From positions 17,185,558 to 17,249,557 of the forward strand of contig NC_079423.1 in assembly GCF_026213295.1 (NCBI RefSeq): a DNA stretch of 64,000 bases, in the 5' to 3' direction. This document shows, in pieces, positions 26,121 through 38,960 of this stretch. Numbering within the stretch: the stretch's first letter is position 1; every line of letters starts with the position of its first letter. A program made the translations under genes and the position numbers. Origin of the DNA: Gadus chalcogrammus. Its lineage: Eukaryota; Chordata; Actinopteri; Gadiformes; Gadidae. The notes under the pieces were generated by a model. It was not told the DNA's origin and did not search any database. It saw nothing but the letters and a program-made list of their open reading frames with translations.

Positions 26121-26951
26121 TTGGGAGCCAGAGTCACGGCACACATATCTTTCAGGAGGGATCGGAATACTTGGGAATACGGGGGAGTAGGGGGGACGGG
26201 GGGGGGAAGTGACAGCAGGGATGGCGTTCGGACTGACCTAACATGGCTGCCCTGACGGACATGGAGGGGGGGCCCCTGGGGAGCCCGACTTGGCGGATGC
26301 GATGCTTTTTCAAGTATGTTTAGGACGCGTTTACACAGGAACCCGAGACAAGGATCTGGGAGCCACCCTGACGATACAGATCACTGGAGATTAAGAAGCA
26401 CTGGAACCCTGAAAGCTGCCCTTTTTTTTTCTTTAAATCAGCACTTCTCAGTGGGGAGTCAACTTTCTCTCGCTCAGAAGCTGAGGAGGACAATTTCAGC
26501 AAAGTAACTCATAAAATGAACTTTCTCCCAACCAGAAGCAATGTTCAGGATGATCGTCGCTTCTGAAATAAGAGGAAAGGTTTGTTTCTCAATACGTGTG
26601 CATGCCATCGAGGTACCTGTGGTTCTTCTTCTGTTCTTCTGTGTGGAAGGCCTTCTGCAGAACGGCTGTGCTCAACCACAGGGTACACTCCAACGTCTGA
26701 AACAACCGAGCAGAAACATGCTCTAGAGCTTCACACAGCTTCACTATAGACAGACAGTCCGAGACAACATGACATAGTAATAATATCATGGTAAAGACAC
26801 AATTAACATTGGGTGCTAGTATTTGTACTATAATTAACTAGCGGTAGGGTTAGTGTTAGCATAGATGTTAGGGGTCAAAGGTCAAAGTGTTTAATTCGTC
26901 CAATGAAAAGCATTACAGGTCATCTCGGCAAATCAAACTCTTTGAAGCGAG

Positions 26952-27083
<132 letters not shown>

Positions 27084-28596
27084 TATAAAAAGTATAAAAC
27101 CCATAACAGCAGCGAAAATAGCTCTCTCTATAAATAAGTCAGAAAAATGTAAAATGTAAATAAGAGCATACATGTGAAATAAGATCCATTACATTGAAAT
27201 AGGGCAAGTTACAAGCGATTTCCAAATCCATCCGCTTGTGACATCATCAGTCAGTGTCCACCCAGATGTTTGATGGATAGAAACTCGGTTCAATTAACCT
27301 CACACCTGGTGGTCAACTAGGCAGAGGGGAGGTTGCGTACCGCGCGTTTGAAGCAGTACCCTCTAATTTTAGAAGATATACAGAGCGTGACGGTACCCCT
27401 TTAAGGTGGGGGGGTTGGGCTCAGGGGTTAGGGGTTAGCAACGGCTTCAAACTACAACCCAGGCAGCAACCCTCTGTTCGTTATCGGTTAACGACAATCA
27501 AAGTCCAAGGGCTGCAGCAGACAATACGGCCCGGCGTGTGGAGACATGACGCGCATGGGGGTGACAGTAACTCAAAGGTGCCTCGCGTTAGACGTCGTGT
27601 TCCTACACGGGTTGACCCAAGCTCTGCTCCACATGGGGGAGGATGTGGAACTTAACCACAGCACTCTCCCCCTCACACCTGCTCATAGAGATGATCAATG
27701 GGCTACTAATGTGATTATCAGCACCAGATCAGGTTTTATGTATTTCAAAGGGTGCTAATGTTGTAAAAGAAAAGACAACATAGGCTGTTTTTAGAGGAAC
27801 CATGATGCATGTGTTAACTGGACGGGAGGCACAATGAACTGTAGTGGAGATAGTCAGTCAGTTTAAGTTCCTTTACAGGACGGATGGTTCACCCAGTGAC
27901 CTCATCTTGATATCAGCGACAGTAAAGACAGATTTATAATTCCTCGTCAAAAATGCCCTGGTCTCTATGGCGACCTTGTAGTCATGGTTTTGCCTCGGGG
28001 ATTTGGAGCGTAGTCCACCAAACCACCAAAAGGTCCCCAATTCAGGAAGCTGGCCCTACTATCAGAAACCCAAAGTTACGCCTCATTTCCCGTTCTGTAA
28101 CGGAGATCTCTACTGATGAGGGACTCATTTGCACGTGTGGTGGAAGGGTACAGAAGGGGAAATAAGTATTTTGAAACTGGTCAGTTTACATGGTGTTGCA
28201 ATGCAAACCTTTACAGAGACATTAGTACAGTACAGATCACTTGTCCAGAGGTTGTGTTAGCCAATCACGCGGTCAAAGATCCTCAGTTTCCACGACACGA
28301 TTGGTCAAAAAAACAATATGAAGCGAAAGAAAGTGACACCAACCACCGACCCCCACCATATTTTGGATTATTAATCTAAAGCCTCGCTTGTGCGACTTCC
28401 ACCTCGGGGACATCTTCTGCTCTTCATAACGTGAAGATCATCGGTCACAAATGGACATGATATATATGCGAAACCTCCTCCACTAGTTTGTCATAAAGGA
28501 ACCAGACAAGGTAGCGGGAAAGACCAGGCCGTCCAACACGCTGAGGTCTAGCTTTACAGGAACAGAGAGACCCAGGTAGAGACCCCAAGAGACTAA

Positions 28597-28722
28597 GGCC
28601 CAATCCCATTTCTACCCCTTACACCTTCCCCTTACCCCTTCCCCTTACCCCTTCCCCTTACCCCTCCAAAACAAGGGGGAGGGGTAAGGGGAAGGGGTAA
28701 GGGGTAGAAATGGGATTGGGCC
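28597..28722. mobile_element. Foldback miniature element (GGCCCAATCCCATTTCTACC ends)
   Basis: Two arms of about 45-60 bp, starting GGCCCAATCCCATTTCTACC and continuing with CCTTACCCCTTCCC repeats, are inverted around a short AAAACAA loop. Typical fish foldback/MITE structure; no clear target-site duplication is seen. Confidence 0.75.
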
Positions 28723-29445
28723 CCAGGTCGTAGAGACTAGAGAGTCACGTCGTAGTGACTCACGTCGTAGACACCCAGGACATCGAGTCCCAGGACCCAG
28801 AGAGTCTCACTTGGTACCCCTACGGCGCCGGTCCAACACAGAACTACAAACTGGCCTTCATCGCGGTCCGCAGTGAAGCACTACTCTAGGTACCCACACA
28901 GCGCTGGCCTGCAGATCTCTGCTCATTAAAACATGCCATTAAACGCATACAGTAGAAGGAGACTTAAACTCACTCTCAAAGGCAGTGGAGGGACTGCGCT
29001 TTTAACTTGAAAATCATCAAGGCTGCCAAGTGCATCCTTTTAAAGACAGTTCTGTTTAATGTTGCCTGAGGTTTTTTTTTGTAATGTGTGCAGAGACGAC
29101 AGATTTATTCAGTTTGATGATGAAGCCCCTGGGACTCTGATGTTATTGATTTGAAATCAAAGTAAAAGTTTGAATTCGTGTTTCAGTCTTTTTCAATGGA
29201 AACAAGAGATTAATATTTAAGTGCGCTGCCAGCTGCTTCTGTGGTAGAACAATGTCTATAGTGAGGATCAGGACCCTTCCTTCTGCTCTGAAAGTCTAGG
29301 AACTCACACACCTCTACGACTGTCACTTCAAGGAATGTGCGAGGATAGCCCGGTGCAGGCAGTGACACGGTGGCGCTAAACACGAAAAACACGACTTTCT
29401 TCAAATAATATGCAAGATTAGGGCAAAAGAGAAAGTATTGACACG

Positions 29446-29449
29446 ACAC

Positions 29450-29537
<88 letters not shown>
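29446..29537. repeat. (CA)n microsatellite
   Basis: CA tract with one G interruption near its left end. Confidence 0.97.
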
Positions 29538-29539
<2 letters not shown>

Positions 29540-30743
29540 CCAGTGTATTCTAGGGACAACACCCAAAATAAGGCTGCGTTCTGCTGTTCGCACACATGAA
29601 TGTATGAATGCATGCATGATGCATTATTGACCATAGTAATATGCGGAATCAAACCCAGAGACAACAGAATAAGGGGCCCAAAGGGTCTACGGAGGCCCCG
29701 TGTGTCAGGAAAGAGGTGTGTGAGTAGCAACACATCTCCTGTAATAATGCAGCTCTGCAGGTCAGTGTTGTCACGGAGCATTCAGTACTCCACTAGTTGC
29801 TCTTAGAAAGAGAGAGGACAACTTTGAGGCTGTGTTTGGAAGCAGAGAATACAAACACGGATACGCTGTGTGGTCAGTGGACACATGCCACATAGTTTCG
29901 ACCATAAACCGTGGCGATGTGTCGGGAAACCGAGCAGTACTTGTCGGACGCTTCCTGACAGCATCTACGACTCCTCCACACACTGCGACCATTCAGGGCA
30001 CAACTTCAGCTCTCCACAGGACTACAGTCACACGAAATAAGCAGTAAACAAGCACTAAAACCCGAGCACACACACATACACATACACATACACCCTCCTG
30101 CTCCTCCATTGGTGACAACACCAGCTTTCTTCCGCATGTTTGAGCTGCACACCGCCCGGGCTGAAACCCCCCTCTGCTCAAGGGATGTTCACCGACAACA
30201 CATCGGGGTCCCCCCTGTGTTCAGTCTAATCAATGAATCCACACAGTAGGTACACGTTTTGGTTTCCGAGGCACCGTGGCCGTGTCCCGGTGAGGCTACG
30301 CCCTCAGTGAAAAGTACAGCAGTCTGAACGAGGAAGCACAACAGGGCTCAAACTATTCAAGCACAAACTACCTCTTTCCCCCACAACAACACACACCAAA
30401 CGCAGGCTGGGGAGGGCAAACACACTCCGAATCACCTCGTCAACTTACCTCGCTTTCTAGGAATACCGGAGCAGGGCTGGGGACAGCGAGGGAGGGAGAG
30501 AGAGTAGTTTCAGAATCCCAGTAAAAAAAAGTCAAAAACTTCTTTATCCAAATTCTGGGAGAGCGCAGCGCTCTGGTGGTGACGTCACGGCCCCGGATTC
30601 CAGCCGACTCAGTCACTCTGAGTCTGTTTGCCCATGTAAGGCAGTGGGCCCAGCGGTGGATCACTCAACCCCAAAACGCGCTCCACCACACATCCGTGGG
30701 CCTGCAGAGACAGTTGGACTAATAATAAATAAAGAATAAATAT

Positions 30744-30752
30744 TTCCTAGAA
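30744..30752 (+). promoter_or_regulatory. Second consensus BCL6-binding site
   Basis: Exact TTCCTAGAA about 12.4 kb before the bcl6 start codon, in an AT-rich stretch. About half an exact match is expected by chance in 64 kb on both strands, so this alone is weak. Confidence 0.25.
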
Positions 30753-31356
30753 AAATATGAATACATTATCATAATTCTGATCATATTGCGAAATGCTGTG
30801 AATGCTGATGCCCCATACTAGTGTTGGGGGATTGCTGTGTTGATTGCATTCTACACGTTTCTTTTATTTTGTTTTTACCAAGACCCTTACCAGTAGGGTT
30901 CTGACGTCACTAACGGGCTGAGGTGACTCACAGGGTATGGAACACTAGATATTTTTTTATATAATTGTACTCAAGTCACAGAGGGTCAAGGGTCAACCAC
31001 GTCATGAATAATAGACATTAAATACAATAGCAATACTAAAAAGTATAAAAATACAATAAAGTGACTAAATGGATAAACTTGGAAAACAAACCAATAATAT
31101 TGGTGATTTTTTTTGTACTTTAACCGCTTTTGAAAGAGCTATGCTAACTATGGCTGTGGTTAGCCCCGGGCTCTAGCAGATACGCTAGGCCGTCAGTGAA
31201 GTCGACCATCCTGTTCTCCGGTCCACCAGGGGGGAGGGGCCGTGGTGCCGTGGCAACCAGGCCGGGGAAGCTATCCTGTCCTGTTCTGTGTCACAGAAAA
31301 CCACCAGCGAAGTTTATCTGAAAGTCTCTCTCTGGTCCCTGTGTGGGTGAGTGTGT

Positions 31357-31456
31357 NNNNNNNNNNNNNNNNNNNNNNNNNNNNNNNNNNNNNNNNNNNN
31401 NNNNNNNNNNNNNNNNNNNNNNNNNNNNNNNNNNNNNNNNNNNNNNNNNNNNNNNN
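31357..31456. other. Assembly gap (100 N)
   Basis: Exactly 100 N, the conventional size for a gap of unknown length. Left flank ends in a GTGTGT-type run and right flank begins with a C run, so a microsatellite probably broke the assembly. Confidence 0.99.
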
Positions 31457-31762
31457 CCCCCCCTCTCCCCTCCCCAATCATCCCGGGGACACATCAAGGC
31501 ATCATCCGTCACATTCATATTCATGTCTCTAATGTGTGTTTTGTAGCGACGACAGTGTGCATGACCATCACGCCGACAGCTAGCTGCTAGCTGCTAGCGC
31601 TCGGCTGCGCCGCGGTGCCCGGCTCAACCGCTCAGCAGCGTTAGCATCAAACGGCGCTGGAGGGTTAGCGCCCGGGGGGGGGCGGCTGCTGCGCTCAAAC
31701 GCTCCCGGCGGGTAACCGCGTATCGTGGATCCCCCTGTAATTAGAGACGTAGCATCCAGCAT

Positions 31763-31985
<223 letters not shown>

Positions 31986-32299
31986 AAGTAGGGGGGGCAC
32001 CCACCGGATGCTACGACCCCGCCCGTACAGGAGGAACGCTGAGGGACCACCGCGAGGATTCATTGTCCTAAATAATTATCCGATATGTCTCTTTGTTTTT
32101 TTTCATTAAGGATTCGGGAATTGGAAAACGTGGAAGTCGCATGGAAGTTCCACGGAAATCCTTTTTCGATGGCATTAGAGGGGGAACGGTTTGATTACAC
32201 GAGCGCACAAAATAATATGTCGGAAGGCCGAAAGCGTTCATGGGCGCACAAAAGCAAAAGCACGCCGAGCCAGGTAGGTCAAACAGTCCCGATTAAAAA

Positions 32300-33810
32300 A
32301 CAGAGAAAAAAACACAACTTTTCCTTCCTTCTGCAAGGATTTAAGTTCCCAATTCCATCCCAAACAAGCAGATTCCTGGCCTTCCCATTGGCCGGGGGCA
32401 GGTTCCAGTAACAGCTGGTGTGACATCACAGGCGTGGTCACCCCCCACCCCCCCCCCACCCTATCAGAGCTATAAAGAGCAGTATCTGGCTGGATTGGGG
32501 GCAGCTTAGGTAGATTAATGCGCTCGGACACTGAGACGTTTTGTTGTATAAAGGGCTCTGTAGATAAAACAATGTGTCACATTGCCGGTGCCCCAGGGTC
32601 TTTCAGCGGGCAGATGGGCGAGACCTTCTGAGCTGCCCCAGGACCAGAACCACGTTGACCCCCCCTGGACCCCCCTGCATGGGACTGCAGAGGCCTTGTG
32701 GCTTGTGTGTATTATACAGGGATTAGAGGTATTTATTGTTGATTTTTGATTTTTAAACCATTTTTTGGGGGCGGGATTCGTGGAAAGTAGAGAGGACTCC
32801 GAGTGCTGTGATCCGTGACCACTTGTTATCAGTCGGCCAATCAGATTCCAGCGCCGGCTGTTCCTGTTTCCTGGTGCACCTGACGCCCCGACGGTCAGGG
32901 ACATCCGAAACTCTGGCCCAACCAGACTGCATCTCACAGTGGTGCTCTCAGAAGACCTTCCACCTCCAGTTCCTCCCGCTCCTCAGAAGAAGACTCCGGA
33001 GAAGAATCCTGGGCCCAGAAGCTTCTCACGCCACTCAGAACATCTCAGCAACGTTTATGCTGCTGTCTGACGCATATCGCTTCTGATAGGGAAAAACTAT
33101 AGTAGTAGAAAACATTTCTGGACCTTGTAGCTGCTGATCTCTGCAGGGGTCTCCAACCGCCATCAAAGAGACTTCACACACTCTCTCAGAAGATTGACTT
33201 CCCCCATAAACTTGTGAGTTCAGAACTTCTACAGCATTGCTGGTTTGGACTACAAATCCCAGCATGCCGCATTCCTTCTACATGAAAAAAGGTGAGGCTT
33301 CCTTCCATAAATTGATTGCTTCACGTTTAAAATTCAACACCTTCCTATCATTTTCTCAAGGGGAACAATTGTTTTGGTACGCATTAAAAGGACACATTGT
33401 TTAAGACACAACAAGTACAACATATTGTGGATACAGTGTGTACATGAAGTATGACAAGATTACAAAATAAGTGGCAAAAATATAGAGAATTATAAATACA
33501 AGTCTTTGTCATGATAAGGCTATAGAATACCAATCCAGAGAATTTGCTCAGCATTTGAATATAACGATGTTCGATTAATTATTCATTGCTCGGTTAAATT
33601 ATTCATGGTTTTTCAAACTGTTTGATTGCCGCCTGAATTCTGAGACGATGATAAAAATCATTTTGAGACTCTGAGACACTCAGACTCAGTACTCCGATAA
33701 CATTTACGCAGGCAAAAATACAGGGTTGGCCTAAAATTCACCATAAACAGCAAGAAAACATCACTTCAGACTGGCAGTAACCGAGAGCATGGGGTAACAA
33801 AGAACTTGAG
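32300..33810. other. No gene recognised
   Basis: Unique sequence containing the ZNF143-type motif at 33249-33268. Nothing else supported. Confidence 0.35.
33249..33268 (+). promoter_or_regulatory. ZNF143-type motif
   Basis: ACTACAAATCCCAGCATG followed by CC matches the long ZNF143 consensus (ACTACAAWTCCCAGMATGC), found mainly at vertebrate promoters and chromatin loop anchors. No gene start is otherwise visible within 1 kb. Confidence 0.5.
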
Positions 33811-33814
33811 GTGA

Positions 33815-34005
33815 AGATTATGGTTAGGTTAGTGATTAGTGTTAAGTTTATGGTTAGGGTTAAGTTTATGGTTAGGCTAGGGGTAATGGTTAAGTTTATG
33901 TTAAGGTTAGATGTGAGGGTTAGGTTTATGGCTAGGTTCGGGGCTAGGGTTTAGTAAACGGTTAGTGGTTAGGGTTACGTTTATGGTTAAATCACGGGTA
34001 ACCTT
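33815..34005. repeat. Degenerate GGTTAGGGTTA repeat
   Basis: Repeats of GTTAAGTTTATGGTTAGG, partly resembling the vertebrate telomere word TTAGGG but with a longer, irregular period; an interstitial satellite-like tract. Confidence 0.7.
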
Positions 34006-34091
34006 TTGAAATACTATAATACCAGTAAAATCCTTCATGAGAATATCCGTTAGCGAGGAAAGAAATATCTTAAACCGAAACTTTTAGATTT

Positions 34092-34674
34092 TCGTTCAAT
34101 GCCACTGATTTACCACATTATTCTCAAACACAAGTTTTGGGGGTGAATGAGTGTCAACTCATTCACTCATGAATGAGTGTCAACTCATTCACCTCAAGTA
34201 CTGTGTGGCCCGCCGCCGCCACCCGTGCAGCCTCGACCTCCATAGCTCCAATGGAGGGTACACTCTGCCGGCTGTACTCTCCATAGGTGTAGGGGTACAC
34301 CAGGGGTACACCTCTGGAGGTCTATAGGAGGCAGCAGGCCACACACGACTGGAGGTGAACGACGACCTGGAATCCGGAATGTTCCGGCTTTTCATCGTTA
34401 CCAAGGTTACTTCTTTCAGCAGAGTATTTTTTCTGAACGCAGAGCGCAGGAAGTTCCTGCCCTGAAAGCCCTGATCAGGTGACAAAGTTACCGAAATTAA
34501 TTCTCCACACATAATGAAGACTTTCTAAATCATTATATCCATAATGTCAATCAAGGTGTTTTCAAAAGAGGTTTGTACTTTTGGAGAGGTTCTGAATGAG
34601 GAGAAATGCCGTGCTCTGTCTGTGATTGCATAACTTGTGCTTGAGAATAATGTGGTAAATCAGTGGCATTGAAC
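34092..34674. mobile_element. Element with 45-bp inverted repeats
   Basis: 34092-34136 and 34630-34674 are inverted copies matching at 44 of 45 positions (TCGTTCAATGCCACTGATTT...). Weaker similarity continues some 15 bases outward. The 493-bp interior has no recognisable ORF and includes a TGGAGGTGTACCCC-type internal repeat. Confidence 0.7.
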
Positions 34675-34984
34675 GAAATAATCTTTGGTCGTGTTAGGAT
34701 TAATCAATAGGCTGCCGTTCAGTCCTTGCTTTAGCGGGCAGGAAAATATGACCTGAGGTGGCCGCCTTTCAGACGCTCGTCATAACGTTACCGTGTCCTG
34801 CGTCACGAGACAAAGATAGGTGTAAGAAAGAAAGAAAGAAAGGAAAAGAGGAAGAGAGAAAAGAGAAAGAAATAAAGCGAGAAAGAGAAAGGAGAGTAAA
34901 GGCTTTGGTGGAAATGTCTAAACAGAACGGGAAACAGAAAACAAAACCAGAAAAAGTCAAACTGTTTTCTGGAACGCCTCTAAT

Positions 34985-35185
34985 GTGTACCATCAACGAT
35001 ACTACTAATACTGCTACTAAATACTGCTATTGCTACTACTAATAATACTAGAAGTTATACTGCTACTACTGCTACTACTACTACTACTCGTACTAATACT
35101 CATATATTTAAGCTACTACTACCACTACCACTACTTTATACCACTACAACTAGGCTACTATTAAACTACTACCTCCACTTCAACT
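34985..35185. repeat. CTA/ACT trinucleotide-rich tract
   Basis: Imperfect (CTA)n with interruptions. Preceded at 34820-34900 by a GAAA/AAAGAG-rich purine tract. Confidence 0.8.
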
Positions 35186-35662
35186 AACTAATACAAATAA
35201 TACAACTATAATTGGAAAAATAAAAAAAATGTTGGGACAAAACATTATTGTTATTATTGTACTTATAATTAAAGTAACGATCACCATGTGACTCCACTTC
35301 TCAGTGACGGATAAGGACGCTTTTTTATAAGCGAGTAGCGATGACGTGGTAGACTCGCTTCCCACGAAAGGCCGAGCGACTCACAGAGTAGATCAGCTGG
35401 TTTATTGAACAGATTTATAGATGATCCAACCAGAACTCCTTTGCATATATTGCTGCGATGACATAAAACAGTCATAAAATCCGTTTTTATTTGACGACTG
35501 CGGTTTTGAAAGAACGCCACGATGATGAGGGAGGGGAGATTTGGGGAAAACGGTACCCAGGTTACCACGTGTAGCCTCCGCTCCGCTTGTCTTTCTCGTG
35601 AACAGACAGCGGTTGGAAGTTACAGTAAAAAATGATTTCAATAGAACAGAGCAGGGGAATCC

Positions 35663-35676
35663 GGTGCGCGCGCGCG

Positions 35677-35713
<37 letters not shown>

Positions 35714-35753
35714 GCGTGTGCGTGTGCGTGTGCGTGTGCGCGTGTGCGTGTGT

Positions 35754-35802
<49 letters not shown>

Positions 35803-35820
35803 TGTTTGCGTGTGTGGGTG
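35663..35820. repeat. Compound GT/GTGC microsatellite
   Basis: CGCGCGCG, then GT, GTGTGC and GT tracts; followed by GA-rich sequence to 35950. Confidence 0.95.
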
Positions 35821-36596
35821 CGTGTGCTTGCGTGAGAAAGAGAGAGAAAGAAAGAGGGACAGAGCGGAGGGAGAGAGAGAAAGGGAGACGGACAAAATGG
35901 GAAGTGGGGGTGAGAGAGAGAGAGGCAGACAGCGGTGGGAGAGAGAGATTTGCGCGCTAGCGAGCCTGCGTAAAAGTGTCGCCGTTTGCAAATTTTAAAA
36001 ACGTATCACAACAGACGAGTGCGTAACATCTCACCTACGTTTAACATCATTCATCTGTTGATCTATGCAATAGAACAGCAAAGAAATATGACCCTCTTGT
36101 TTGCGGTCTGAATTGCCTTCCCCGTGCGGAATATTGACTCATCAGGCCTAAAAGACACATTACCCTCTCAACACCTGAGATGCTGAGCAACATTCTCCTG
36201 AATCACTTAACCCGGGAACCGGTTTCATACTCCCCGTCTTAACGGACATGTGTAAACATCGCAGCAGCTTGTGTGTGTGGATCGGTAAATAAGTCGCCGT
36301 ACCGGCATCAGAACGTGCCGTCCGTGTTTATTAAAGCAACCGAGCCTTGATCCAGCAGATGGCAGAACGGCGGGAGATGTTTGGGGAAGGAATGGAACAT
36401 TCCAGCAGTTCTCTTCGGGCCGAATTCCTCTGGCCTTGGGAACCTCGGGTCGGTCTCCTCTCTGAGGGACCAGAACCAGAACTTGAGGGTCGGTCATCTC
36501 CTCTCTGAACCAGAACCTCGACCTGCTCTGGTCGGATGAGCGCTCTTCCACAGAAATATGCGTAAAACCCGAAAACGATCTCATAACATATCTAAA

Positions 36597-36775
<179 letters not shown>

Positions 36776-37519
36776 ATATACCTTGCATATGTGTAGATAA
36801 AGTTAGCAGTAAATAGAACACTTAATAAAGAGTTGTATAGAGAAGAGAGCCAGGGAAGGCATTACATTGGAGGAATGATTGTTGCAGACAATGCAGCCTT
36901 CATAACGGTAATAAAAGAGGAAACCTATTCTTATACCCTCACGGTTGAATTGTGAGAGGCAGGGGCCGAAAACAACGGTTCTGGCCGTCAGAAATACCAG
37001 AAAAAGTGCATTTAACGGATATTAAAATGTATGCACTTTACACAATTGTAATGTTTTTTTTTCGCAAATAAAAGACAAAAATATAAGATAAAAACGAAAC
37101 ACAGAATAGTGATTCAGCACCCTATTCTGATCAATACAGAGAGCTGTATTGATTACGGTTCGAATATGCTCAGATATTGGAGCCGTGTAATCGATAGGCT
37201 GGCTTACAGCAGCAGAGGAGCGACGGAGAACGGGTTAACGCAGAGCGATGGAGTAGAAAGAGTGTGTGGAGAAGGGGTCTAAAAGCAGCCCTAACAGCGC
37301 TATCTGTTTGGTGTTTCAGCCGCTTGCATCAGACCTCTCCGAGCACAACTCCACGCACTCACATCTTTGCTGACAATGAACGCTGAAGTTGGCAGAAATT
37401 TGGTGCTGTGAAAAAAAAAGAGACAAAAGTGTGCAGTTTATAGAAAAGGAGGAGAGTGAGGCAACGTCCGGGCCCAGGGCTTTTGTCAGTGGGCATCAGG
37501 CACACCAATGACCCGCCGT

Positions 37520-37620
37520 GGCGTGCACGCAGCGGTAGAGGCGCGCTCCACAGAGGCTGCACGCGGCAGCACAGAGCGGGCTCGTGAGGCGAGGGATCGC
37601 GGTTCATACCAGCTGCAGAC
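37520..37620 (+). mobile_element. Possible decayed tRNA-SINE head
   Basis: GCAGCGGTAGAGGCGCGCTC followed about 60 bases later by GATCGCGGTTCATACC has the order of A and B boxes, but both are imperfect. Not a plausible tRNA gene. Confidence 0.3.
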
Positions 37621-37851
37621 GGGCTCCCAACATGTCACTTAACCTCCACTTTAACTCCACGTTACAGGCTACAGAATGGCTTCAACCTAAACCCTGATTC
37701 GTTACGTTTAGTTAAACAATGAATATATATATTTTCTACGTATAGTAGTCCCATAGGACATAAATAATATAGGTAATAACCGTCGAATATAATATATAGA
37801 TGTCTATACTCTGCGTGTCTCTATTACATTGTGTCATTCACGTAGGCGCCT

Positions 37852-37870
37852 CTCTCTCTCTCTCTCCCTC

Positions 37871-37920
<50 letters not shown>

Positions 37921-37930
37921 TCTCTCTCCA
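37852..37930. repeat. (CT)n with CCCTC interruptions
   Basis: CT microsatellite. Confidence 0.9.
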
Positions 37931-38726
37931 TCCCTTTTGTAAGTGGGTCATTTATTTCCCTGCTAAGAATCGGTTGCACACAAACTTTGCCAAGGGTTCG
38001 CGGTAATTACCCGCGCGCTCCGTGGCGGGGCTCGGCGGGGGGTCGCGGTAAATTACGCATCGTGTTCCAAACTACGGCGGCGTGCATTATGCATCACTAA
38101 CCCCCGAGTGGCTGGGATTTAGAGTTGACTCCGCGCTTTGTTTTTGGGGAGCCTCGTGTTTTTAGGGGCTGCTGACTCGGAGGTCGCCAGTAAAGCGGTG
38201 GCGTTCTGGGACCCGAATACCCACCGGGTTCACACCTTGTGGTGGAGGAGACTTCCGGTACGCGCGTTTGAGTGGAAAGGATGTAGTATTAAATAAAAAA
38301 GTTTTTTTGTTGCAAGAGTAAAACAAAAAATAAAAGTGAGGAAGGGAGATAAGCAAGTTCTTTGGAAGGATGGTTAGGTCTCCGTCGCCTTTATACATTC
38401 ATCAAACTTTCTATGATTATTATTCAGCTGTATACCATTCAAGTGTGTGTTTGGTATCAGTCACCGAATCATTACAGCAATAGAAACCCAAGCCTAACGA
38501 GTCATTACAGTTCACAAACAATCAACCGTCAAATTACCACTTCAATAAAGTGCTGAGAAATCTAGACAGAGCCCTGTGTAAAAATAGACCAGGTATTTTA
38601 TACGTCTGTCCCCATCCTGTTCATCATCGCCGGAACAAACGTCGGTGCGCACGTTTGCACATGCACCCGAACACCCACACACACAGAGCTAAGAGGGGAA
38701 ATACAGAGGTGCTATCGGAGGAAGTG

Positions 38727-38730
<4 letters not shown>

Positions 38731-38804
<74 letters not shown>

Positions 38805-38838
38805 GTCTGACTGTCTTTCTGTGGAAAGATCTGTATGG

Positions 38839-38921
<83 letters not shown>

Positions 38922-38960
38922 TGTCTGCGTGTGTGTGTTGGGGGGGTGTTTGTGGTGTGG
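38731..38960. repeat. Two GT microsatellites, possible local duplication
   Basis: (GT)n at 38733-38803 and 38839-38918. CTGTGGAAAGATCTGTATGG (38819-38838) recurs at 38999-39018 as CTGTGGAAAGGCCTGTATGG, each beside GT-rich sequence, showing tandem duplication of the flank plus microsatellite. Confidence 0.85.

Noticed and set aside
33815..34005. Interstitial telomere
   Set aside because: The repeat has an irregular 18-bp-type period with TTATGGTTAGG words, not pure TTAGGG.
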